A stretch of DNA of 11,414 nucleotides from Clostridia bacterium (GTDB taxonomy: Bacteria; Bacillota; Clostridia; Oscillospirales; Acutalibacteraceae), in assembly GCA_900767025.1 (NCBI GenBank), contig CAAFXS010000069.1, forward strand, positions 1 to 11,414, in the 5' to 3' direction. Both the position numbers and the translations under genes were made by a program. Positions 1 through 4,030 of this stretch are shown in pieces (positions within the stretch are counted from its first letter, which is position 1; the number at the start of each line of letters is the position of its first letter). Under the pieces are notes generated by a model. That model ran no database searches, had not been told where the DNA came from, and saw only the letters and a list, made by a program, of their open reading frames with translations.

Positions 1-24
1 AACTTCCAGTTTCTTTTCGTCCAA
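1..24 (-). CDS. Start of an unidentified minus-strand gene (truncated by window edge)
   Basis: Only the first eight codons are visible. They begin with a TTG start at 24-22 (reading MDEKKLEV) and are preceded by a good ribosome-binding site (AGAGGTG on the minus strand, 31-37). The two 21-bp repeats just upstream resemble insertion-sequence end repeats, so this may be a transposase (perhaps IS21-like). Eight residues are too few to identify any family. Confidence 0.4.
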
Positions 25-47
25 ATAATTCACCTCTTTATTATAAG

Positions 48-93
48 GGACAAAATCCCTTACGAATTCTTTGGACAAAATCGCTTACGAATT
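48..93. repeat. Two direct 21-bp repeats, possible insertion-sequence end
   Basis: GGACAAAATC-C-CTTACGAATT occurs at 48-68 and again at 73-93, with 20 of 21 positions identical and a 25-bp period. They lie directly upstream of the minus-strand gene that starts at 24. Multiple short terminal repeats of this kind are typical of IS21-family ends. They could equally be operator sites for a regulator. A small inverted repeat (CTTAC/GTAAG, 84-99) overlaps the outer copy. Confidence 0.45.
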
Positions 94-123
94 AGTAAGA
101 TTTTCCATGCAATGTAATTTCGA

Positions 124-152
124 TTGACAACATCACCTTTCTGCATTATATT
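124..152 (+). promoter_or_regulatory. Sigma70-type promoter
   Basis: TTGACA at 124-129 is followed after exactly 17 bp by TATATT at 147-152, a near-consensus promoter reading rightwards. A start near 159 is expected. No convincing coding region follows before the terminator at 194-222. Confidence 0.6.
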
Positions 153-158
153 TTTAAT

Positions 159-222
159 CAGATTGGAGAACACGTTATTTTGTGTTTCTTACGAGAGCGG
201 CGTTGCGACGGCGCTCTTTTTT
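159..222 (+). ncRNA. Candidate small RNA of about 60 nt
   Basis: The segment runs from the predicted start of the 124-152 promoter to the end of the terminator T-run. The only possible reading frame inside (TTG at 180) would run through the terminator, so a non-coding transcript is the simplest reading. Alternatives are an outward promoter of an insertion sequence meeting the terminator of a lost gene. Confidence 0.35.
194..222 (+). terminator. Rho-independent terminator
   Basis: AGAGCG (194-199) pairs with CGCTCT (212-217). An inner CGT/ACG stem (201-203 with 208-210) closes a TGCG tetraloop, with a single G-G mismatch between the two stems. The 3' side runs into TTTTTT and further T-rich sequence. 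Confidence 0.7.
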
Positions 223-404
223 ATTTTATGGCATACATACACTGTAGGTGAAGTAAAGCCTATCTTTCATAAAGTTCCTATAGTGAATTAAAACGGACAA
301 TTCTAACATACATAATTAATCCACAAGAAAAAGCGGACAAATTATTCTTCTTTTTCTTTTCTTGGAAAATATACTTCAAATTTCTTATCCCGCACACACC
401 AGTA

Positions 405-653
405 TTATGAGAAGTCTTTTAATTCTTTTCCGCAATATGGGCAATATTTAATTTCTTCTGATTCACATTCTTGTGATTTATTCATATTTTCCATAAAGCC
501 AGCTGATATTATACCCGTAGGTACTGCTACAAGGCCTATTCCTAGTATAGCGATGATTGCACTCAATATTTTACCTAAAACAGTTATATCTCCATAGCCA
601 ACAGTTGTGAGAGTAGCAAGAGCCCACCATAAAGCATCAAATGCGTTTCTAAT
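405..653 (-). pseudogene. C-terminal fragment of a two-TM-type K+ channel with a zinc knuckle tail
   Basis: The minus frame reads NAFDALWWALATLTTVGYGD: the pore helix and the K+ selectivity filter TVGYGD, which conducts potassium across the inner membrane. A second membrane helix follows (LSAIIAILGIGLVAVPTGII), then a cytoplasmic tail ending CPYCGKELKDFS before a TAA. Everything upstream of the pore helix is missing: no start codon or first membrane segment, and the frame meets a TGA about 12 codons past the junction at 653-656. The upstream DNA belongs to a different gene fragment, so this is a decayed, 5'-truncated remnant. The CxxC tail is half a zinc ribbon. Confidence 0.8.
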
Positions 654-760
654 TGAACTGTCGCAAATTTTGCGACAGTTGGAATACCTTCCAGTTCCTC
701 TTCAATAGCATTGTTAACATGCTTACAAATTGTTTTTATATCGCGGTCAATATAAGTCAT
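653..760 (-). pseudogene. Fragment of a RhuM-like (virulence/Fic-associated) protein
   Basis: Thirty-six codons from an ATG at 760 read MTYIDRDIKT, then KHVNNAIEEELEGIPTVAKF and ATVQ. This resembles the N-terminal DNA-binding-like part of the RhuM family, where a 'RDIKTI..HINN..EEL' stretch is followed by 'TVAKFATVQ'. RhuM proteins are normally over 300 aa. Both the start and the rest of the gene are missing, and the frame runs into the K+ channel remnant out of frame. Recognition is from memory of the family pattern and could be wrong. Confidence 0.55.
656..680. repeat. Perfect 12-bp inverted repeat at a recombination junction
   Basis: AACTGTCGCAAA (656-667) and TTTGCGACAGTT (669-680) are perfect complements with a 1-nt spacer at 668. 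The palindrome lies in the RhuM-like coding fragment, and its left edge coincides with the switch to K+ channel sequence. Confidence 0.85.
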
Positions 761-839
761 AAAAGGCGGTTTGACAAGTAAAATATACAAAATTGTTTAT
801 AATATTAAACTAAAAAAAATAGACAATGCTAGTTTGTTT

Positions 840-980
840 TTTGGGCGGTACCTGCCTTGCGGCAGGTCGGGCTTTTCGGTGTTCCGGCTTTCGCCTTCAT
901 TCCTGCGCTCTGGTGGTAAACCACCGCCGCTTCGGAACAGCCCCTTACGGGCTGCACCTACAATCCCTCACGCTGTTATT
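840..980. repeat. REP-like intergenic repeat with several hairpins
   Basis: A G+C-rich island sits in AT-rich surroundings. It contains CCTGCC-TTGC-GGCAGG (851-866), GGTGG-TAAA-CCACC (912-925), CAGCCC-CTTAC-GGGCTG (938-954), and a longer-range stem TGTTCCG (880-886) with CGGAACA (933-939) that would enclose the second hairpin. It ends in CAATCCCTCACGC. I recall related sequences scattered between genes in Treponema and some Bacteroidetes; no gene is supported here although one frame stays open. It sits immediately upstream of the antitoxin promoter. Confidence 0.6.
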
Positions 981-1010
981 TACAAAAATCTTAAAATAAT
1001 AATCAAAAAT

Positions 1011-1039
1011 TTGACATATTTAATTCTTGGTAGTATATT
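1011..1039 (+). promoter_or_regulatory. Promoter of the relB-like gene
   Basis: TTGACA (1011-1016), a 17-bp spacer and TATATT (1034-1039). The predicted start near 1046 puts GGAGG (1046-1050) at the very 5' end of the message, 8 bp before the ATG at 1059. Confidence 0.6.
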
Positions 1040-1058
1040 TTAGTCGGAGGTAGGTAAT

Positions 1059-1319
1059 ATGACTACAATTTCTGCAAAAATAGAAGATTCTGACAAAGAT
1101 TCATTCGAAAATATAATTTCTTCAATTGGATTAAATGTTACAACAGCAATAACAGCCTTTGTAAAAGCCGTAATCCGCGAAAATGGCCTTCCATTTGAGT
1201 TAAAAGCAAAAGATGATCCTTATATTTATTCGGAGGAAAATCTCAAATATCTTCGTCAGGCAATTGCTCAGGTAGAAGGTGGAAAAGGACAGGTTCATGA
1301 ATTAAAGGAGTTGTCGTAA
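1059..1319 (+). CDS. RelB/DinJ-family antitoxin
   Basis: This 86-aa protein has the RelB/DinJ layout. The N-terminal half (about 1-48, MTTISAKIEDSDKDSFENII onward) fits a ribbon-helix-helix DNA-binding fold. The C-terminal half (about 50-86, with EENLKYLRQAIAQVEGGKGQ) fits the toxin-wrapping tail. Such antitoxins bind a RelE/YoeB-type ribonuclease and repress their own operon. The start is fixed by GGAGG 8 bp upstream. Its stop TAA overlaps the ATG of a toxin gene by one base (TAATG), the usual coupled arrangement. The toxin is truncated, so this antitoxin is now an orphan and may still bind DNA or toxins encoded elsewhere. Confidence 0.85.
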   Translation: MTTISAKIEDSDKDSFENIISSIGLNVTTAITAFVKAVIRENGLPFELKAKDDPYIYSEENLKYLRQAIAQVEGGKGQVHELKELS

Positions 1320-1372
1320 TGATAAAAGTCTGGGCTGATTTCGCTTGGAATGATTATTGCAATTTCTTTTAA
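1319..1372 (+). pseudogene. Truncated YoeB/Txe-type toxin
   Basis: The ATG at 1319 overlaps the antitoxin stop and has a strong ribosome-binding site inside the antitoxin gene (AAAGGAG, 1304-1310). The 17 codons read MIKVWADFAWNDYCNFF and match the start of Txe/YoeB toxins (pattern 'W....W.DY..W'), which are normally about 85 aa mRNA interferases. Similarity stops near codon 13 and a TAA follows. The catalytic C-terminal residues are absent, and G+C-rich palindromic DNA begins just after, so an insertion or deletion has removed the rest of the toxin. Confidence 0.7.
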
Positions 1373-1380
1373 AAAAAGTG

Positions 1381-1471
1381 ACAGCTCCCGCTCCTTGGGC
1401 AGCTGCCGAGCCCGAAACCGCTGGCAAAGGTCTGTGCCCCCTGCCAGTTCTATGCGGCAGTCAAGCTGCCG
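1381..1471. repeat. G+C-rich palindrome cluster downstream of the broken toxin
   Basis: This contains the 10-bp palindrome GGCAGCTGCC (1398-1407) nested between GCTC and GAGC, then CTGGCA/TGCCAG (1421-1426 with 1442-1447), then CGGCAG-TCAAG-CTGCCG (1455-1471). It is compositionally unlike its AT-rich surroundings and is probably a REP-like or MITE-like insertion. No coding region is supported. Confidence 0.55.
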
Positions 1472-1478
1472 ACTTTAA

Positions 1479-1520
1479 TAAAGTTACCTCTAAAAACTTC
1501 AGTTTTTAGAGGTAACTTTA
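1479..1520. repeat. Perfect 20-bp inverted repeat
   Basis: The left arm 1479-1498 (TAAAGTTACCTCTAAAAACT) and right arm 1501-1520 are exact complements with a 2-nt spacer. It could extrude as a cruciform or act as a transcription stop for the converging antitoxin and zinc-ribbon genes, but it lacks a classic T-run beyond the arm. Confidence 0.85.
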
Positions 1521-1530
1521 AAAATGCGAT

Positions 1531-1563
1531 GTTTTAAGTCGTGATATTTTAACGACTTAAAAC
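1531..1563. repeat. Perfect 12-bp inverted repeat
   Basis: GTTTTAAGTCGT (1531-1542) pairs with ACGACTTAAAAC (1552-1563) across a 9-nt loop. It is the second of three consecutive AT-rich stem-loops in this gap. Confidence 0.85.
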
Positions 1564-1572
1564 TCGGCGGGT

Positions 1573-1607
1573 TCTCTAAAAAATTGCCGTAGGCGAGTTT
1601 TTAGAGA
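1573..1607. repeat. Inverted repeat downstream of the 671-aa gene
   Basis: TCTCTAAAAA (1573-1582) pairs with TTTTTAGAGA (1598-1607), and an inner GCC/GGC (1586-1588 with 1592-1594) extends it past one mismatch. It shares CTCTAAAAA with the 1479-1520 palindrome, which suggests the two are related copies. It lies about 45 bp past the stop of the minus-strand gene and may help end its transcript. Confidence 0.7.
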
Positions 1608-1650
1608 TACCCATAATATAAAAGCAAAATCAGAAAGTTCAAAAAATCTG

Positions 1651-3666
1651 CTATTTTACCTTAAATTCCAGATCATCGACGGAAAGGTCGCCTACATCAA
1701 TATCTTCATTTGACAGGTCATTTAGGAAGCCAGAAGGACATTTATGCAGATATTCATAGAAGACCTCTTTCCATTCCATGGCGTAAAGTTTTTCTATTGA
1801 GTCTGCAATTGGAATGTCTAAAATCTTCAGCCAGTAGTCGTTATCTTTGAGCTTCTGGTAAACCTCATCATCTGTTTCATCTGTTTCAATCCAAACCGGG
1901 CAAGAGCCTATTTCTTCTCCAGTCTTTTTGTTAATGATGCTTATTTTCACACTGCTGAGGGTATTTCTTTCTGCAAGATAAACATCGCCGTCTTCTATGC
2001 AGTCAATGATTGCCCAGTAATCCAAAACTTCATCGTCGTCATAGAGTTCATACCACTGACCACGGTAAGGACGAGTCGATTCGTCATCTTTTTCGAGAAT
2101 GAAATTATAAGAAATACTTTTACCTGCAAAAATTTCCTTGTATTTAAACTTGAAACCACAATCATTTTCAAGCTGTGTAAGACGTCTGATTGCGCTTTCC
2201 GGGTCTCCACAGTCGCCGTACATTTCCTCGTTGAAAACGATTTCCGGGTCATTGTCAATATTATTTGCCAAATCATTTTTGTCCTGATATTCAGAGAAAA
2301 TTAAATCCGGATTTTCAAGCAGAACTTTTTTGAGCTTGTTATATTCATCCTGAGTTTTTGTATAAATATGTAATGCGCAAAAGCCTTCTATAGAGTTATC
2401 ATAAAAACTCATGCCGAAGGATCGCTGATTTGAAGTGGCAGTACTGTTACTAGTGGATGTCGTTTCCCCTTCCACATACACGCCGCTTAAATTCTGATTA
2501 GCAACAATGCGGAAGTAGAGGCCGTTTTCCTTACAGAAGTCGCGGTCGTATGGCGGAATTTCTTCGCCGGCTTCTTTTTGCAAAAGGGACATAAGGCGAA
2601 TCTGATGACTCAGTTCCAGCTCGCCCGAAACATTTTTGAGGGCGGCATTTGCTGCGGTTGCCTTTTCCAAAAAGCTGAAATCACTGTATTTTTTATACAT
2701 GGCAAGGTAGTAGTAGGCCTGATAGCATTTGAGAGTATTGCTTTCCGGCCAGAGCATTGCGGACTTTTTGAGGTAACGCTCAGTTTCGCTCATATTGCCT
2801 GTGGTCAGATAAATATCCAGGGCGGTGATATAGGCAGAAAGAACATCTGCACCAAGTCCGTTGATTACTTTTAAAGCTTCATCACTTCTTCCGCTTGCGG
2901 CAAGGACTGGAAGGTACAAGGAAAGAGCCTTTTCGTTTGTTGGATAAGATGAATAGATTTTCTGTGCTGTTGAAAGAAGGGAAGATAAATTTCCTTCGCA
3001 GGCATAAAAGAGCTTTCTTGCACTGTCCAGTTCAAGCTGCTCGGCGGTTGTCATGCTGCCTGCTGTATCTTCGCCCTTAACCTGGCGTTCAATCTGGGAA
3101 GCCTGCTGACTGCTCAAGCCAAGTTTTGCTGCCAGCTCGTTCAGGGTTCGGCGTTCTTCAAGGTCAATCTTTCCGTCAGTCAGGGCGGCCTTCAAAGCGG
3201 CCTCATACTGATTTTCCTTTGATTTGCTGTGAGTTTTTGCACAGTCGTTACAGCAGTTCTGGTCGGAATCGTAGCATTTACCGCAGGTGAACTGGCCGCA
3301 TTCAGGACAGTCAAAGCCTTCTGTAATCAGAACAAGGCTTCCGCATACATGGCAGCGTTTTACCTGGCGACTTTGGTCTTCATTTTTGATAATTGTGGCG
3401 TTTCCCGCAACGTGGGTTGTTTCCTGACTGCCGATTACATCACCGGCAATCACATTTTTGTCGCCCATAGCAAAGGCAGCCGCATTAAATTTTGGTTTTT
3501 GAGCCTCTCCGCTCTGAGGAGCCCCGCATTCAGGACAGAATTTCATTCTAAGAGCGATTGTTGCCCCACAAGACACGCATTTTTTTTCCTGGGGAAGGGG
3601 ACTTCCGCAGTCACAGCAAAATTTCATTCCTTCGGCAACTTCCGCGCCACAATTATTGCATTTCAT
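1651..3666 (-). CDS. Multi-zinc-ribbon protein with TerB-like segment and helical repeats
   Basis: This 671-aa soluble protein has no signal peptide. It opens with two zinc ribbons (C3/C6/C17/C20 and C30/C33/C44/C47), each of the 'CxxCG...FCxxCG' kind. A glycine-rich link follows (about 68-95, GDKNVIAGDVIG). A larger RING/B-box-like cysteine cluster lies at about 105-146 (C105, C108, C120, C123, C128, C131, C138/139, C142, H146). Residues 153-198 (ALKAALTDGKIDLEERRTLN) look like a TerB/tellurite-resistance-type helical segment. Residues about 205-350 look like TPR-type helices. The acidic C-terminal 300 residues are unrecognised. AGGAGA lies 9 bp before the ATG. It is divergent from the type I toxin at 3790. 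A scaffold or sensor role is inference. Confidence 0.8.
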   Translation of the reverse strand: MKCNNCGAEVAEGMKFCCDCGSPLPQEKKCVSCGATIALRMKFCPECGAPQSGEAQKPKFNAAAFAMGDKNVIAGDVIGSQETTHVAGNATIIKNEDQSRQVKRCHVCGSLVLITEGFDCPECGQFTCGKCYDSDQNCCNDCAKTHSKSKENQYEAALKAALTDGKIDLEERRTLNELAAKLGLSSQQASQIERQVKGEDTAGSMTTAEQLELDSARKLFYACEGNLSSLLSTAQKIYSSYPTNEKALSLYLPVLAASGRSDEALKVINGLGADVLSAYITALDIYLTTGNMSETERYLKKSAMLWPESNTLKCYQAYYYLAMYKKYSDFSFLEKATAANAALKNVSGELELSHQIRLMSLLQKEAGEEIPPYDRDFCKENGLYFRIVANQNLSGVYVEGETTSTSNSTATSNQRSFGMSFYDNSIEGFCALHIYTKTQDEYNKLKKVLLENPDLIFSEYQDKNDLANNIDNDPEIVFNEEMYGDCGDPESAIRRLTQLENDCGFKFKYKEIFAGKSISYNFILEKDDESTRPYRGQWYELYDDDEVLDYWAIIDCIEDGDVYLAERNTLSSVKISIINKKTGEEIGSCPVWIETDETDDEVYQKLKDNDYWLKILDIPIADSIEKLYAMEWKEVFYEYLHKCPSGFLNDLSNEDIDVGDLSVDDLEFKVK

Positions 3667-3691
3667 ATTTCAGTTTCTCCTGCTTTTTTTA

Positions 3692-3720
3692 TTGACCTGA
3701 TAAAATGTATAGTGTACATT
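3692..3720 (+). promoter_or_regulatory. Promoter of the type I toxin mRNA
   Basis: TTGACC (3692-3697), a 17-bp spacer and TACATT (3715-3720). The predicted start near 3727 places the message 5' end just before the AGGGAACA repeat, which is what a par/Fst-type layout needs. Confidence 0.6.
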
Positions 3721-3729
3721 TTTATGCAT

Positions 3730-3760
3730 AGGGAACATCGTACACGGTGGGCTGTCTCCT
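3730..3760 (+). repeat. 5' repeat of toxin mRNA (inverted copy at 3937-3965)
   Basis: AGGGAACA..CG.ACA followed by GGCTGTCTCCT. The opposite strand at 3965-3937 carries the same blocks in the same order, differing only at two single positions and in the few bases between the blocks. The toxin mRNA and the convergent antisense RNA therefore begin with the same two sequence blocks, equivalent to the DRa/DRb repeats of Fst/par loci. Confidence 0.75.
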
Positions 3761-3780
3761 AATCTTAGTGAAAAGGAGAC
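3754..3780 (+). promoter_or_regulatory. 5'-UTR stem-loop hiding the toxin ribosome-binding site
   Basis: GTCTCCT (3754-3760) pairs perfectly with AGGAGAC (3774-3780), which contains the Shine-Dalgarno sequence. The loop is 13 nt. This would block translation of the peptide at 3790, as in Fst-type toxins. Confidence 0.65.
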
Positions 3781-3789
3781 CGGTGCAGT

Positions 3790-3876
3790 ATGACGAAATA
3801 TGAAAAAGCGATGCTTGTCATTGCGATTTTAGACTTAGTTATAAACGCACTCGCTCTCTTCAAGTTATTCTTGTAG
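3790..3876 (+). CDS. Small hydrophobic type I toxin (Fst/holin-like family)
   Basis: This 28-aa peptide reads MTKYEKAMLVIAILDLVINA then LALFKLFL. It has a short charged N-terminus (K3, Y4, E5, K6) and one membrane helix over about residues 8-28. The form matches the small membrane-depolarising toxins (Fst/Lpt, TxpA and the 'putative holin-like toxin' group of Firmicutes). AAGGAGA (3773-3779) lies 10 bp before the ATG and is sequestered in a hairpin. The gene has its own promoter and a bidirectional terminator, and is faced by a convergent antisense promoter. Family assignment rests on length, hydropathy and the locus architecture, not on a search. If the host is a spirochaete, the locus is probably transferred. 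Confidence 0.75.
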   Translation: MTKYEKAMLVIAILDLVINALALFKLFL

Positions 3877-3884
3877 AAGCATAA

Positions 3885-3922
3885 AAAAGCCTACCTCAGC
3901 GTCCAAACTCTGGTAGGCTTTT
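3885..3922. terminator. Bidirectional terminator shared by toxin and antisense RNAs
   Basis: AAAAGCCTACC (3885-3895) pairs perfectly with GGTAGGCTTTT (3912-3922) over a 16-nt loop. The A-run before the left arm and T-run at the end of the right arm let it work on both strands. A shared terminator for two convergent RNAs is the hallmark of Fst/par loci. Confidence 0.85.
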
Positions 3923-3936
3923 CAATAAAAGCTTTA

Positions 3937-3965
3937 AGGAGACAGCCGCTTGTGCGGTGTTCCCT
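3937..3965 (-). repeat. 5' repeat of the antisense RNA (pairs with 3730-3760)
   Basis: On the minus strand this reads AGGGAACACCG and ends GGCTGTCTCCT, matching the 5' end of the toxin mRNA. Because the two RNAs run in opposite directions, the pair appears as an inverted repeat in the DNA. Confidence 0.75.
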
Positions 3966-3975
3966 TTCGCTTTTA

Positions 3976-4003
3976 AATATACGCCTTTTCGCCCAAAAGT
4001 CAA
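3976..4003 (-). promoter_or_regulatory. Antisense RNA promoter
   Basis: On the minus strand TTGACT (4003-3998) is followed by a 16-bp spacer and TATATT (3981-3976). It is closer to consensus than the toxin promoter, in keeping with excess antitoxin RNA. It lies 27 bp beyond the stop of the gene at 4031. Confidence 0.65.
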
Positions 4004-4030
4004 GATATTCCTTGCTGTTAAAATATTTTT

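Larger units (their letters stand above)
3881..3969 (-). ncRNA. Antisense RNA antitoxin of the type I system
   Basis: It is predicted to start near 3969 from the promoter at 3976-4003 and to end at the bidirectional terminator, giving about 85-90 nt. Its 3' part (about 3885-3922) is fully complementary to the end of the toxin mRNA. Its 5' part contains GTCTCCTT, complementary to the toxin ribosome-binding region AAGGAGAC at 3773-3780. That gives two contact points, as with RNA II of the par locus. No open reading frame is evident in it. The ends are predicted, not mapped. Confidence 0.65.

Noticed and set aside
771..1043. 90-codon plus-strand reading frame across the REP-like repeat
   Set aside because: It runs through hairpin repeats and the relB promoter, has no ribosome-binding site and encodes low-complexity sequence without family features.
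3229..3762. 177-codon plus-strand frame opposite the 671-aa zinc-ribbon gene
   Set aside because: It is a mirror of the well-supported minus-strand gene, with no ribosome-binding site.
3728..3967. The 3730-3760 / 3937-3965 inverted repeats as ends of a small transposable element (MITE)
   Set aside because: The repeats coincide with the predicted 5' ends of two convergent RNAs and one covers the ribosome-binding site, which the type I toxin-antitoxin model explains better; no target duplication was seen.
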